Assembly (NCBI RefSeq): GCF_003184905.1
Contig: NZ_QFRU01000001.1
Location: 330,519-394,518 of the forward strand
Direction: 5' to 3'
Origin: Bacillus sp. CGMCC 1.16541
Lineage (GTDB): Bacteria; Bacillota; Bacilli; Bacillales; Bacillaceae_H
Length of the DNA: 64,000 bases
Below the pieces are notes generated by a model that made no database searches, was not told the origin of the DNA, and worked only from the letters and a program-made list of their open reading frames with translations. Of the stretch, positions 1 through 8,539 are shown in pieces (position 1 is the first letter of the stretch; the number at the start of each line of letters is the position of its first letter). Position numbers and translations under genes: made by a program.

Positions 1-1
1 T

Positions 2-1591
2 GCTGTACGAGCAATTGGCGGTGGACGTAATCGTGTATCTCGTGGCTTCAGTTTAGCCACTGATAATTATCCACAACCTGGTTCAACCATTAAACCAATC
101 TTAGATTTTGGTCCAGCAATTGAGCATTTAAATTGGTCTACTGCTCAACCAATCAATGATGAACCATACACGTACTCAAATGGTACAGCTATTAACAACT
201 TTGATCGTAGTCATAAAGGATGGCTTTCTGCTCGTGAAGCACTTGGTCGTTCTCGAAACATCCCTGCTTTAAAAGCATTTCAAGCCGTTGGAGCTGAAAA
301 AGCGAGAGAGTTTGGTGCTGGATTAGGTATTCCACTAGAAAAAGCAATTCCAGAAGCTTATTCCATTGGAGGATTTAATAAAGGAGTATCTCCCCTTCAA
401 CTTGCTGGAGCGTACAGTGCTTTTGGGAATAATGGGATTTATAATAAGCCACATACGGTAACAAAGGTAAAGTTTCCTGATGGAACTGAAATGGATTTAA
501 CACCTAAACCAAAAGTGGCTATGAAAGACTCTACAGCCTTCATGGTTACACATATGTTAAAGTCCGTAGTCGAAGAACCATATGGTACAGCTAGGGCTGT
601 CAGAACGTCTGGATTAGAGATTGCAGGTAAGACAGGAACAACAAACTTTGATGCTGACGATAAAGCTAGATATAATATCCGCAGCGGTGGCGTAAAAGAC
701 GTCTGGTTTGCAGGATATACACCTAAATATACAGCAGCTGTGTGGACAGGTTACGAAAAATATTCAAGTGAAAACTATATTTATAGTCAATCTGAAAAAG
801 ACATGGCAAAGAGTATCTTTAAAAAGGTTGTATCTCATGTATCACAAGGAAAAGATCGAGGAAGCTTTAAACAACCTAATAGCGTTGTAAAAGTACCAAT
901 CGAAAAAGTTTCCGGTGAAGAGTTGAGAAAACCAAGTGCTGGTACCCCTAGTAATATGGTTGAAGAAGAATACTTTATTCGTGGTACAGAGCCAACAAAA
1001 GTTTCAAAGAAATTTATGGAAGCTGATCGTCCAAAAGGTGTGAAAGCACAATTCGACCCATCAGCAAATCAAATTAACGTAAGTTGGTCATATCCAGAAG
1101 ATAAAATGAATGACGTTACATTCCAAGTAAATACGTCTGTAGACGGAAGCTCATCTCAGCAGTCTACAAAAAACACATCTATTGTCGTACCATCACCAAC
1201 ACCAGGTGCAACGTACACATTTACAATCACTGCAACATTTGGTGGTTCCACAAGTAAAGGAGCTTCTGCTTCCGTTAGAATTCCTGGCGGTGAAGAAGAG
1301 GAACCATCTGAAGACGAGAATGATTCGGAAGAACAACGTAAAGAAGACGATGATGAAGAGAAAGATAAGGATGACTCTTCAGATCAAAAAGAGAACAAAG
1401 ATGATAAAGGTAAAGATAAGGACAAAGAGAAAGAGAAGGATAAAGAGAAGGATAAAGATAAAGAACAACAGCCACCACCTAATGAGGGCAACCAACCTTC
1501 TCCACCTCCATCCAATGATCAAGGTGGCCAAATCCCACCACAGAGTCCTGGAGATTCAAATGGTACAAATCCCCCTACAAGTGAAGGATAA
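2..1591 (+). CDS. ponA: Penicillin-binding protein 1A (class A PBP), 5' truncated by the window edge
   Basis: Bifunctional peptidoglycan glycosyltransferase/transpeptidase that polymerises and cross-links cell wall outside the membrane. The frame is open from base 2, so the glycosyltransferase domain and part of the transpeptidase lie before the window. All three transpeptidase motifs are visible: STIK with the acylated Ser (codons 83-94), SRN (251-259) and KTG (629-637). A fibronectin type III-like domain follows (about 1020-1290). The tail is a highly charged D/E/K stretch (about 1290-1470) and then a Pro/Asn/Gly-rich end, typical in style but long. It is convergent with ypoC, as expected from the recU-ponA/ypoC-nth neighbourhood of Bacillus. 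The identification is secure; the start is not in the window. Confidence 0.96.
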   Translation, partial: AVRAIGGGRNRVSRGFSLATDNYPQPGSTIKPILDFGPAIEHLNWSTAQPINDEPYTYSNGTAINNFDRSHKGWLSAREALGRSRNIPALKAFQAVGAEKAREFGAGLGIPLEKAIPEAYSIGGFNKGVSPLQLAGAYSAFGNNGIYNKPHTVTKVKFPDGTEMDLTPKPKVAMKDSTAFMVTHMLKSVVEEPYGTARAVRTSGLEIAGKTGTTNFDADDKARYNIRSGGVKDVWFAGYTPKYTAAVWTGYEKYSSENYIYSQSEKDMAKSIFKKVVSHVSQGKDRGSFKQPNSVVKVPIEKVSGEELRKPSAGTPSNMVEEEYFIRGTEPTKVSKKFMEADRPKGVKAQFDPSANQINVSWSYPEDKMNDVTFQVNTSVDGSSSQQSTKNTSIVVPSPTPGATYTFTITATFGGSTSKGASASVRIPGGEEEEPSEDENDSEEQRKEDDDEEKDKDDSSDQKENKDDKGKDKDKEKEKDKEKDKDKEQQPPPNEGNQPSPPPSNDQGGQIPPQSPGDSNGTNPPTSEG

Positions 1592-1621
1592 AAGGATGCC
1601 ATAGTCTAAGGTCTTTCAAAC

Positions 1622-1680
1622 AAAAAGCCTATCTCAAATTGGAGAATCATGTTCCCCAATTGAGATAGGCTTTATTTTTT
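1622..1680. terminator. Bidirectional terminator between ponA and ypoC
   Basis: Imperfect inverted repeat with arms 1624-1642 and 1655-1673 (one bulged T), flanked by an A run on the left and T-rich sequence on the right. It overlaps the ypoC stop codon, so it can end both convergent transcripts. Confidence 0.85.
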
Positions 1681-2178
1681 ATGTATAATGACCAATTTAG
1701 CATATAATTTTTGAAGTTCTTGATAAAGTTCCGACAGTTGAATAAATGAATGATATAGATGGGGCTTTGTCATAATAAACGCTATCCGTTCACCTATGTT
1801 TATCGGTTTATAAGTAAGTTCCTTAACATCCTCATCTAAATGTGTTAATCGAGAAACTTTTACACCATTCATCCAAAATAGCGCACTAATAAAATTGGCT
1901 ACTCCATATTTCATTGACATTTGTGTAGCATGTGCTTGTCGCTTTTTATGTAATAAAGCAATCTTTGTCTCTAGTTCGTTCCATAGTTCAAAAACATATG
2001 GCACAAAGTCTTGTGGTTGCTTCCAAGGCTCTTCAGGTTGTAAACGTAAGTCGTATGGAAAAAACGAAGATAACATCACTTCCTTAAACACTTTTTTTTC
2101 ACAACGTTCCATGACAGATGCTTTCGAAAAGAATAAAGGATGATAAAACTGTGGTGGAACTTTCGTTTGCTTAGTCAT
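1672..2178 (-). CDS. ypoC: YpoC-like conserved protein
   Basis: A 168-residue protein with no signal peptide or membrane segment. It matches the position (directly after nth, convergent to ponA) and length of Bacillus YpoC, whose function is not known to me. The sequence is rich in aromatic and basic residues (for example ALFWMNG), with no catalytic motif I recognise. The start lies inside the end of nth (8-base overlap), with AAGGAAAAG upstream of the ATG, so the two are translationally linked. Confidence 0.85.
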   Translation of the reverse strand: MTKQTKVPPQFYHPLFFSKASVMERCEKKVFKEVMLSSFFPYDLRLQPEEPWKQPQDFVPYVFELWNELETKIALLHKKRQAHATQMSMKYGVANFISALFWMNGVKVSRLTHLDEDVKELTYKPINIGERIAFIMTKPHLYHSFIQLSELYQELQKLYAKLVIIHKK

Positions 2179-2830
2179 TCTTTTCCTTCTCTCTCATTCG
2201 CTTTTTCCCTTCTCGACATACATCTAAAAGAGGACAAATATGACACTGCGGAGACTGAGCTTTACAATGGTATCGACCAAAGAAAATCATTCGATGATGA
2301 GTAACCGACCACTCTTCTTTCGGCACTTTTCGCATCAATGTTTTTTCAACTTCTAATACGGAGTCTTTCCAACGACAAATAGCTAAACGTTTACTTACTC
2401 TTTCAACATGTGTATCCACTGCAATTGCAGGGATACCAAATGCTACTGATACAACGACGTTAGCTGTTTTTCTTCCTACACCAGGTAATTTGGTTAATTC
2501 ATCACGGTCTTGTGGTACTTCTCCACCATACTCATTAATAAGTAGTTGACATAATTTACGAATATTCTTTGCCTTATTACGATATAAACCAATTGAACGA
2601 ATATCTTGCTGTAACTCTTCATCTGAAACAGCTAAATAATCTTCAGGCGTTTTATATTTTTGAAATAAATTCTTGGTTACCTTATTTACAAGTGCATCAG
2701 TACATTGTGCAGACAGAGCTACTGCAATGACTAACTCAAATGGATTTTGATGGTTCAGTTCACAATGAGCATCTGGGAACATTTCTGCCATCTGATCAAG
2801 ACAATATCTAATTTGTTTTAACGTTAACAT
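2171..2830 (-). CDS. nth: Endonuclease III (DNA glycosylase/AP lyase)
   Basis: Base-excision repair enzyme removing oxidised pyrimidines and cleaving AP sites. The 219-residue product has the helix-hairpin-helix LPGVGRKTANVV with catalytic Lys121, the catalytic Asp139 in VDTHVERVSKRL, and a C-terminal 4Fe-4S cluster ligand set C189, C196, C199, C205 (C-x6-C-x2-C-x5-C). I chose the ATG at 2830 because AAGGTGAG sits 7 bases upstream; an ATG four codons earlier would be too close to that ribosome binding site. It is followed by overlapping ypoC and preceded by a dnaD terminator, so it probably has its own promoter or read-through. Confidence 0.96.
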   Translation of the reverse strand: MLTLKQIRYCLDQMAEMFPDAHCELNHQNPFELVIAVALSAQCTDALVNKVTKNLFQKYKTPEDYLAVSDEELQQDIRSIGLYRNKAKNIRKLCQLLINEYGGEVPQDRDELTKLPGVGRKTANVVVSVAFGIPAIAVDTHVERVSKRLAICRWKDSVLEVEKTLMRKVPKEEWSVTHHRMIFFGRYHCKAQSPQCHICPLLDVCREGKKRMREKEKND

Positions 2831-2873
2831 TTTACATCTCACCTTGCTATGTATTTTTAAATGTAACTAGAAC

Positions 2874-2906
2874 AAAAAGCGAGAGACTAAAAATCTCTCG
2901 CTTTTT
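2874..2906 (-). terminator. Terminator after dnaD
   Basis: Perfect stem AAAAAGCGAGAGA / TCTCTCGCTTTTT with a 7-base loop, T run on both strands. It lies between dnaD and nth. Confidence 0.8.
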
Positions 2907-2993
2907 ATTCTTGCCGGTTCGTGATAAAACCATGTTTTTGTATTTGAACAAAAGCAATCTTTTTTATGTCTTATATGTTAAGCACTTAATTAA

Positions 2994-3704
2994 TTACTGC
3001 TCGAGCCAATTAAAGAACGGAACTGATGTATTAGAGGTTTCTTTTTCAATCGTTGGAGCCTTTTTAGACTGTTGTTGATGTTGACGAAACTTTCTTCCGT
3101 AACTTCGAGCTTGTTCAATTGTTTTAATTCCATTCTTTTTCCACTCAAATAAAATGCGATCAATATATCGAAAGTTAAGCTTTCCTGACATCACAGCTTC
3201 TCGTAAAGCAGCTTTAATAATGACAATATCATGATGGTCTTGGTCTACCCACATCGTTAATGTTTCACATTCAAATGGAGACAGAGGACGTCCAAATTCT
3301 TTTTCAAAGATTGAATATAAATCTAATTCATTTTGTTGTTGAACTTCAACTGATTGATGTTGTGTTTCTTTCACCATAAAATAAACAAGTTTTTCCCATA
3401 GCGGTTTTAAGGAATAGGTTTCAGAAATCATTGAGGCTTGATCATGATGCTGTTCAATTGTTAAAAAACCTCGTTGAATTAAACTACGTAACGTCTCCAT
3501 GCAACCCGTACTTGAGATGCTCATTTTACTCGAAAGTTCAGCTGGAGTTGGAAATGCATTTCCTCCTTCAACTGCTACGTAAATATGCATGAGCGTCATA
3601 AATTCAACCTCATTCAATCCTAATTCCGCGTAATGATTCATTAATAATTTCGGAATGGACACACTTCCTTGTTCAAACCATCTTACTATATTTTCTTTAT
3701 CCAT
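2994..3704 (-). CDS. dnaD: DNA replication initiation protein DnaD
   Basis: Primosomal protein that acts with DnaA, DnaB and DnaI to load the replicative helicase in Firmicutes. The 236-residue product has an N-terminal winged-helix region (about 1-100, with LSSKMSISSTGCMETLRSL) and a C-terminal DnaD/DnaB2 domain ending in the typical YIDRILFEWKKNGI segment (about 195-210). The ATG at 3704 is preferred: GAGGTG is about 7 bases upstream and the longer frame would start inside that site. It lies downstream of asnS with a terminator between, as in the Bacillus aspB-asnS-dnaD order. Confidence 0.95.
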   Translation of the reverse strand: MDKENIVRWFEQGSVSIPKLLMNHYAELGLNEVEFMTLMHIYVAVEGGNAFPTPAELSSKMSISSTGCMETLRSLIQRGFLTIEQHHDQASMISETYSLKPLWEKLVYFMVKETQHQSVEVQQQNELDLYSIFEKEFGRPLSPFECETLTMWVDQDHHDIVIIKAALREAVMSGKLNFRYIDRILFEWKKNGIKTIEQARSYGRKFRQHQQQSKKAPTIEKETSNTSVPFFNWLEQ

Positions 3705-3777
3705 ATATGAACACCTCAACTTTTAGTATATCATGAAGTGGAAATCTTACGAACTGAATTACACCATTACCGAAAAA

Positions 3778-3815
3778 TAAAAGCTCCCCTGATAGACACA
3801 GGGGGGCTTTATCTT
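3778..3815 (-). terminator. Terminator between asnS and dnaD
   Basis: GC-rich stem AAAGCTCCCCTG / CAGGGGGGCTTT around a short loop, directly after the asnS stop. T-rich on the minus strand side. Confidence 0.8.
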
Positions 3816-3838
3816 ATTGTATAGATGTTTAATTTATT

Positions 3839-5131
3839 TTAAGGATATAAACGGTTTAGTAAACGTGGGAACGGAATCGTTTCACGTACGTGTTCTACCC
3901 CACTAATCCATGCTACTGTTCGCTCTAGACCAAGTCCAAATCCTGAGTGTGGAACAGATCCGTACTTACGAAGTTCGAAGTACCATTTGTACGTTTCAGC
4001 ATCTAAATCGTGCTCTTTTAAACGTTGTTCTAATAAATCCATATCGTGGATACGTTGTGAACCACCAATGATTTCTCCATAACCTTCTGGCGCAATTAAG
4101 TCTGCACATAATACAACCTCTTCATTATTTGCATCTGGTTGCATGTAAAAAGGCTTTAATGATGTTGGATAATGTGTAATAAATACCGGCTTATCATAGC
4201 TTTCTGCAATTGCCGTTTCATGTGGAGCACCAAAGTCATCACCCCACTGAATATCATCAAATCCTTTTTCATGTAAGAATTTAACAGCATCATCGTAAGA
4301 GATACGTGGAAACGGTGCTTTAATGTTTTCTAGTTTTGATGTGTCACGACCTAATGTTTTTAGCTCTAAAGCACAATTTTTTAATACAGATTGAACAACA
4401 TGTGATACGTACTCTTCTTGTACTTTCAAGTTATCTTCAAACTCATAAAAAGCCATCTCAGGCTCAATCATCCAAAACTCAATTAGATGACGACGTGTTT
4501 TTGATTTTTCGGCACGGAATGTTGGGCCAAATGAGAATACTTTTCCTAACGCCATAGCAGCAGCTTCCATATAAAGTTGTCCACTTTGAGAAAGATACGC
4601 ATCTTCATCAAAATACTTTGTGTGGAAAAGTTCCGTTGTTCCCTCTGGAGCACTTCCTGTTAAAATAGGTGGATCTACCTTTGTGAATCCATTCTCATTA
4701 AAGAACTCATACGTTGCACGAATAATTTCATTACGCACTTTCATCACAGCATGCTGACGCTTTGAACGTAACCATAGATGACGGTTGTCCATTAAGAATT
4801 CTGTTCCATGCTCTTTTGGCGTGATTGGGTAATCAACTGCTGCATGAATGACTTCTAGGTTTGTAACAGTTAGTTCATATCCAAATGGAGAACGCTCATC
4901 TGCTCGAACAACCCCTGTTACATATAAAGAAGATTCTTGTGTGATTGATTTTGCTAATTGAAATACTTCTTCGCCCACTTCTGCCTTTACAACAACACCT
5001 TGCATAAAGCCAGAGCCATCACGAAGCTGTAAAAATGCAATTTTACCACTTGAACGTTTATTTGCAAGCCAAGCACCAATCGTTACTTCTTGATCAACAT
5101 ACTTGCCTGCTTCAGAAATCGTAATTTTCAC
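3839..5131 (-). CDS. asnS: Asparaginyl-tRNA synthetase
   Basis: Class IIb aminoacyl-tRNA synthetase charging tRNA-Asn. The 430-residue product has an N-terminal OB-fold anticodon-binding domain (about 1-110, [20 protein letters not shown]), class II motif 2 ([21 protein letters not shown], about 205-225) and motif 3 ([15 protein letters not shown] near the C terminus). The length is normal for Bacillus AsnS. The gene has its own promoter (5265-5293) and a 127-base leader with a 15-bp hairpin. No T-box signature (TGGNACCGCG) was found in the leader. Confidence 0.97.
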   Translation of the reverse strand: MKITISEAGKYVDQEVTIGAWLANKRSSGKIAFLQLRDGSGFMQGVVVKAEVGEEVFQLAKSITQESSLYVTGVVRADERSPFGYELTVTNLEVIHAAVDYPITPKEHGTEFLMDNRHLWLRSKRQHAVMKVRNEIIRATYEFFNENGFTKVDPPILTGSAPEGTTELFHTKYFDEDAYLSQSGQLYMEAAAMALGKVFSFGPTFRAEKSKTRRHLIEFWMIEPEMAFYEFEDNLKVQEEYVSHVVQSVLKNCALELKTLGRDTSKLENIKAPFPRISYDDAVKFLHEKGFDDIQWGDDFGAPHETAIAESYDKPVFITHYPTSLKPFYMQPDANNEEVVLCADLIAPEGYGEIIGGSQRIHDMDLLEQRLKEHDLDAETYKWYFELRKYGSVPHSGFGLGLERTVAWISGVEHVRETIPFPRLLNRLYP

Positions 5132-5194
5132 GATGAATATCCCTCCAAAACACTTACATAAAATGAAATGTCAGCAAATTTGTACTGACTTAAA

Positions 5195-5247
5195 TTAGTT
5201 GATTCTGTTCTTGCAGTCAACTCGATTGTAAAAACAGAATCAACTAA
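5195..5247 (-). promoter_or_regulatory. 5' leader hairpin of asnS mRNA
   Basis: Perfect 15-bp inverted repeat: arms 5195-5209 and 5233-5247 around a 23-base loop. On the minus strand it begins about 11 bases after the predicted start of asnS transcription and is not followed by a T run, so it does not look like a terminator. A stabilising 5' hairpin or regulatory element is the inference. Confidence 0.6.
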
Positions 5248-5264
5248 GTATGTACGACCATTTT

Positions 5265-5293
5265 ATTATACAATTCACTACTCACAATAACAA
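5265..5293 (-). promoter_or_regulatory. Sigma-A promoter of asnS
   Basis: On the minus strand: TTGTTA (5288-5293), a 17-base spacer and TATAAT (5265-5270). It directly follows the aspB terminator hairpin, consistent with separate transcription of asnS. Confidence 0.75.
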
Positions 5294-5338
5294 GAGAGAA
5301 TCAAGTTCACAAAAAGTTGTAAAAACTCGATTCTCTCT
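5289..5338 (-). terminator. Terminator after aspB
   Basis: Stem AGAGAGAATCAAG (5293-5305) against CTCGATTCTCTCT (5326-5338), one mismatch, placed six bases after the aspB stop. The T tract on the minus strand is weak (TTGTTATTG) and overlaps the asnS -35 box. Confidence 0.6.
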
Positions 5339-5343
5339 ACTTA

Positions 5344-6528
5344 TTAGTTCATACGACGATTCATAAAGTTGGTAATGCGATCAATAGCTTTTTCGAGTAA
5401 GTCTAGTGATGTTGCATATGATAGACGAACATTCTCAGGAGCACCGAATCCCGAACCTGGGACTAACGCTACTTTTTCTTCCTCTAGCAGAGCTTCTACC
5501 CATTGATCAACCGTTTCAAATCCGGTCAATTTTGCTGCTTCAATAGCATTTGGAAATAAGTAAAACGCACCTTGTGGTTTAATGCACGTAAACCCTGGTA
5601 CTGCTACTAGCTTATCGTAAATGATATTCAAGCGTTCTTCAAAAGCTTGTCTCATCGTTTCAACAGGCTCTTGTGTCCCATTGTATGCAGCAATCGATGC
5701 ATATTGAGCAACAGACGTTGGATTTGATGTACTATGACTCGCAAGGTTTGTCATCGCTTTAATAATTTCTACGTTACCAGCTGCATACCCAATGCGCCAA
5801 CCTGTCATAGAATGTGATTTAGATACCCCATTAATGATAATCGTTTGTTCTTTTAACTGCTGGGAAATCTCTGCAATTGATACGTGCTTTTCACTACCAT
5901 ATACAAGTTTTTCATATATTTCATCGGAAATAATGAAAAGGTTATGCTTCAAGCAAACTTCCCCAATGGCTTCTAATTCCTCACGACTGTAAATCATACC
6001 TGTTGGATTACTTGGTGAGTTAATAATCACTGCTTTTGTTTTATCTGTAACAGTTGCTTCTAACTGTTCAGGCGTAATTTTAAACTGATTACTCTCAAAT
6101 CCTTCAACATAGACTGGTACACCTTGTGCTAATTTCACTTGCTCTGGATAACTTACCCAATAAGGAGTTGGGATAATCACTTCGTCACCTTCGTCTAAGA
6201 GCACTTGAAACAGCGTATAAAGCGCATGCTTCGCTCCTGAACATACAATGATCTCACTTGGCTTATATTCGATACCTTGATCGTCTTTGAACTTTTGAGA
6301 AATTGCTGTTTTTAATGATGCTAATCCCCCAGAAGGTGTATATTTTGTATGACCTTCATTCATTGCTTGTTGTGCTGCTTCTAAAATGTGTGCTGGTGTA
6401 TTAAAGTCAGGTTCCCCTGCTCCTAATCCAATAACATCATGTCCTGCAGCTTTTAATTCCTTAGCTTTAGCTGTAATGGCTAATGTTGATGATGGCGTTA
6501 AAGCTGATACACGTTTAGCTAACTTCAC
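5344..6528 (-). CDS. aspB: Aspartate aminotransferase (class I, PLP-dependent)
   Basis: Transfers the amino group between aspartate and 2-oxoglutarate. The 394-residue product has fold-type I motifs: SPSNPTG (about 171-177), SDEIYEKL with Asp202 and Tyr205, the PLP Schiff-base Lys237 in SKSHSMTGWRIGY, and a C-terminal substrate-binding region (SGFGAPENVRLSYA). GTG start after GGGGGAG with a 6-base spacer. It sits upstream of asnS, as in Bacillus, giving an Asp-to-Asn-tRNA grouping. Substrate range is inferred from family and position. Confidence 0.95.
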   Translation of the reverse strand: MKLAKRVSALTPSSTLAITAKAKELKAAGHDVIGLGAGEPDFNTPAHILEAAQQAMNEGHTKYTPSGGLASLKTAISQKFKDDQGIEYKPSEIIVCSGAKHALYTLFQVLLDEGDEVIIPTPYWVSYPEQVKLAQGVPVYVEGFESNQFKITPEQLEATVTDKTKAVIINSPSNPTGMIYSREELEAIGEVCLKHNLFIISDEIYEKLVYGSEKHVSIAEISQQLKEQTIIINGVSKSHSMTGWRIGYAAGNVEIIKAMTNLASHSTSNPTSVAQYASIAAYNGTQEPVETMRQAFEERLNIIYDKLVAVPGFTCIKPQGAFYLFPNAIEAAKLTGFETVDQWVEALLEEEKVALVPGSGFGAPENVRLSYATSLDLLEKAIDRITNFMNRRMN

Positions 6529-6616
6529 TAAAATCTCCCCCTAAAAGCATCAAAATTTATATCACATATGTTTGTCACTAAATGTAATGTTGAACATATG
6601 GTATATTCACTCACAA

Positions 6617-7102
6617 TTATTGAGATAAGCTATAGCGTTTTAAAAACTTACCACTTTCAAAATCAATATAGTAATATGTAAAGCGATCTTCCTCATCAAT
6701 ATACGTGATTTCCCATAGTGGTAGTTGACGTTCCATCCCTAAGCGAACAGACTTAATTTCTTTTGGATTTCGTTCCTTTTCAACGAGTGAACGAGCTTGA
6801 CTTTGTGTAATTCCACTCGCTTCTTTTTTCATAATCATATCATTTTTTTTAACATCTTTAGGTATCCAAACAATTATCTTTTCACCTTTATCGTTTGTTG
6901 CTTTTACAATATAAAATGTATCTTTTCCAAAATACGTTTGTACGTTTGTCACATCTTTTAATTCATACTCTTTCTGAGCTAGTGCAACCGCTTTTTCTTC
7001 ATCTCCCTGCTTACCTTTTACAGACTGATGATAAATAGAAGCGAATTGCCAACTAATCACAACGATAACTAAAATACCAATTAAAATACTCCACTTTTTC
7101 AT
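6617..7102 (-). CDS. ypmB: YpmB family membrane-anchored PepSY-like protein
   Basis: A 161-residue protein with a single N-terminal transmembrane or uncleaved signal segment (WSILIGILVIVVISWQFAS, residues 4-22) and an extracytoplasmic part with two PepSY-like modules; the second contains TQSQARSLVEKE and ends in WEITYIDEEDRFTYYYIDF. Bacillus YpmB has the same length and lies between ypmA and aspB. The molecular role is unknown; PepSY modules often inhibit or bind proteases. It starts 12 bases after ypmA, so the two form an operon. Confidence 0.88.
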   Translation of the reverse strand: MKKWSILIGILVIVVISWQFASIYHQSVKGKQGDEEKAVALAQKEYELKDVTNVQTYFGKDTFYIVKATNDKGEKIIVWIPKDVKKNDMIMKKEASGITQSQARSLVEKERNPKEIKSVRLGMERQLPLWEITYIDEEDRFTYYYIDFESGKFLKRYSLSQ

Positions 7103-7114
7103 AATAACCCTACT

Positions 7115-7285
7115 TTATGTACGATAAATTGTAAAAACTGCTTTATCTTTATCTTCTTCATCTAAAGCTAGTCCAAACATTAAGTCTTTCTTTTTTAATG
7201 TTCGGTTTAAACTATCTACGATTTTGTACAAATCAGAAGAATAGTCAATGCGAATTGTTGATAATACTTCAATTTTACTTTCCAT
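7115..7285 (-). CDS. ypmA: YpmA family small conserved protein (56 residues)
   Basis: Small gene encoding a 56-residue protein starting MESKIEVLSTIRIDYSSDLY and ending AVFTIYRT. It closely resembles what I remember of B. subtilis YpmA in sequence and length. A strong AAGGAGGT lies 7 bases before the ATG at 7285; an overlapping upstream ATG in another frame stops after five codons. No membrane segment is present. It is co-transcribed with ypmB. Function unknown. Confidence 0.88.
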   Translation of the reverse strand: MESKIEVLSTIRIDYSSDLYKIVDSLNRTLKKKDLMFGLALDEEDKDKAVFTIYRT

Positions 7286-7446
7286 CTGTCATACCTCCTT
7301 AAGACGTGTACACAAAAATTGCTATTCATAAGTTTCGTTACTTCGGTCACACTATACTTACAAAGTAATTCACACATTATTATAACAGCTTAAAATAAAA
7401 TTACGAAAACTTTCTCAATAAAATTCTTTCCTACCCACATCATACA

Positions 7447-7482
7447 AAAGCAGCTTTTTATAAAAAGCTGCTCTTTTTTTAG
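7447..7482. terminator. Bidirectional terminator between ypmA and the MBL-like gene
   Basis: Stem AAAGCAGCTTTTT / AAAAAGCTGCTCTTT with A/T runs on both sides. It lies 78 bases after the stop of the upstream minus-strand gene. The 165 bases between it and ypmA hold a TATAAT-like hexamer on the minus strand but no convincing -35 box. Confidence 0.7.
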
Positions 7483-7559
7483 GACATTTCCACGAAATTC
7501 GTGTCAGTAAACAACTAATAAGGAACTCTTCATACCTGAGGACTTTGAATGAGCACTTT

Positions 7560-8375
7560 TTAAGAATGAGAAGGTATGGAAATCATTTCATACTGATACT
7601 TCGTCATCTTCATTGCCACCGTTCCAGTTTGTTTGACATAGTGAATATCGATCCACATCTCATACAATCGCTCTAACAAATCTGTCTCAATTCGTCCTGT
7701 ACTGCTTTCAAATATAATAGCTGCTTGTGGATCTACTTTTTCTAAAAATGGTTGAGATGTTGTCGAACCGATTCCATAATTGGCCACTTTTAATACATCA
7801 GTATCAGATAAGGGCAACTGACTTAGTTTTTTTTCAGTTATTAAATCGCCATTCGTCATGTAGAGAATTCGATTTTCACCATAAGTTACTAAGATGTCCA
7901 TTGAAGGTGTCGTTCCCTCATGATGTAACACACGAACACTAATCTCTTTTGAGTACCGATGATTTGTTCCTTCTTTCCAGCTTTTATATAATACATCACT
8001 TCGCTTCTTATACTCTGCAGGTACATAGACGCGATTGGGTGAATAACGGGTTACAACTTCATTTAAATTATCGTCAAAACCGGGACCTGGCTTTGTAACA
8101 ATGATGTCATCTACCTTTTTAACACCAAACGTATTCATAAGGTGAAACAATTCATGTTTAGAACGTTCGCTACCTGTATTAATTAAAAGATGATGATTGT
8201 GCCCGTCTTTTACTAAAGTGGCTTCTCCGTCCGACAGATTAAAAAAGACAATAACTGCTTCATCTTCGGATAAATCAAAGTCTACACTTTCTACTTTCAT
8301 CGTATATCCTCGTTCTGGTGAACCAATAAGGCTTATGAAGCAAGCCATTATTAATGCAATAAAAGGCCGATTCAT
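7560..8375 (-). CDS. Secreted metallo-beta-lactamase-fold protein with degenerate metal site (ComEC C-terminal-like)
   Basis: A 271-residue protein with an N-terminal signal peptide (MNRPFIALIMACFISLIG). The rest resembles the extracellular hydrolase part of ComEC: a beta-strand pair EAVIVFFNLSDGEATLV, HLLINTG, a LMNTFGVKKVDDIIVT segment, then NGDLITEKKLSQLPLSDTDV and DPQAAIIF. At the place of the HxHxDH metal motif it reads TKPGPGFDD, and the later HHGS-type site reads NYGIGS, so the usual zinc ligands are missing. I infer a non-catalytic or altered relative. The start at 8375 has GGAG 8 bases upstream; a longer GTG frame (from 8441) lacks a site. Fold assignment is by pattern only. Confidence 0.6.
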   Translation of the reverse strand: MNRPFIALIMACFISLIGSPERGYTMKVESVDFDLSEDEAVIVFFNLSDGEATLVKDGHNHHLLINTGSERSKHELFHLMNTFGVKKVDDIIVTKPGPGFDDNLNEVVTRYSPNRVYVPAEYKKRSDVLYKSWKEGTNHRYSKEISVRVLHHEGTTPSMDILVTYGENRILYMTNGDLITEKKLSQLPLSDTDVLKVANYGIGSTTSQPFLEKVDPQAAIIFESSTGRIETDLLERLYEMWIDIHYVKQTGTVAMKMTKYQYEMISIPSHS

Positions 8376-8539
8376 CTTCTCAGCTCCAACTTGATTTCTA
8401 CTGTAAAGTGTCTTACAAATTAAGAATTGAACTACCCCCACTTACTCATTTGGCTTCGCCCTTCACATTTCTTGAAGATGGGGGGTTCTCGCCTATTTTA
8501 GATAAACCGTATAAATAATGACAAGGTTTTACTTAAAGG

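Noticed and set aside
1182..1604. Basic 140-codon frame overlapping the end of ponA
   Set aside because: It is a shadow of the repetitive Lys/Asp/Glu coding region in another frame.
5132..5343. T-box riboswitch upstream of asnS
   Set aside because: The conserved TGGNACCGCG box was not found on the minus strand; only a simple hairpin is present.
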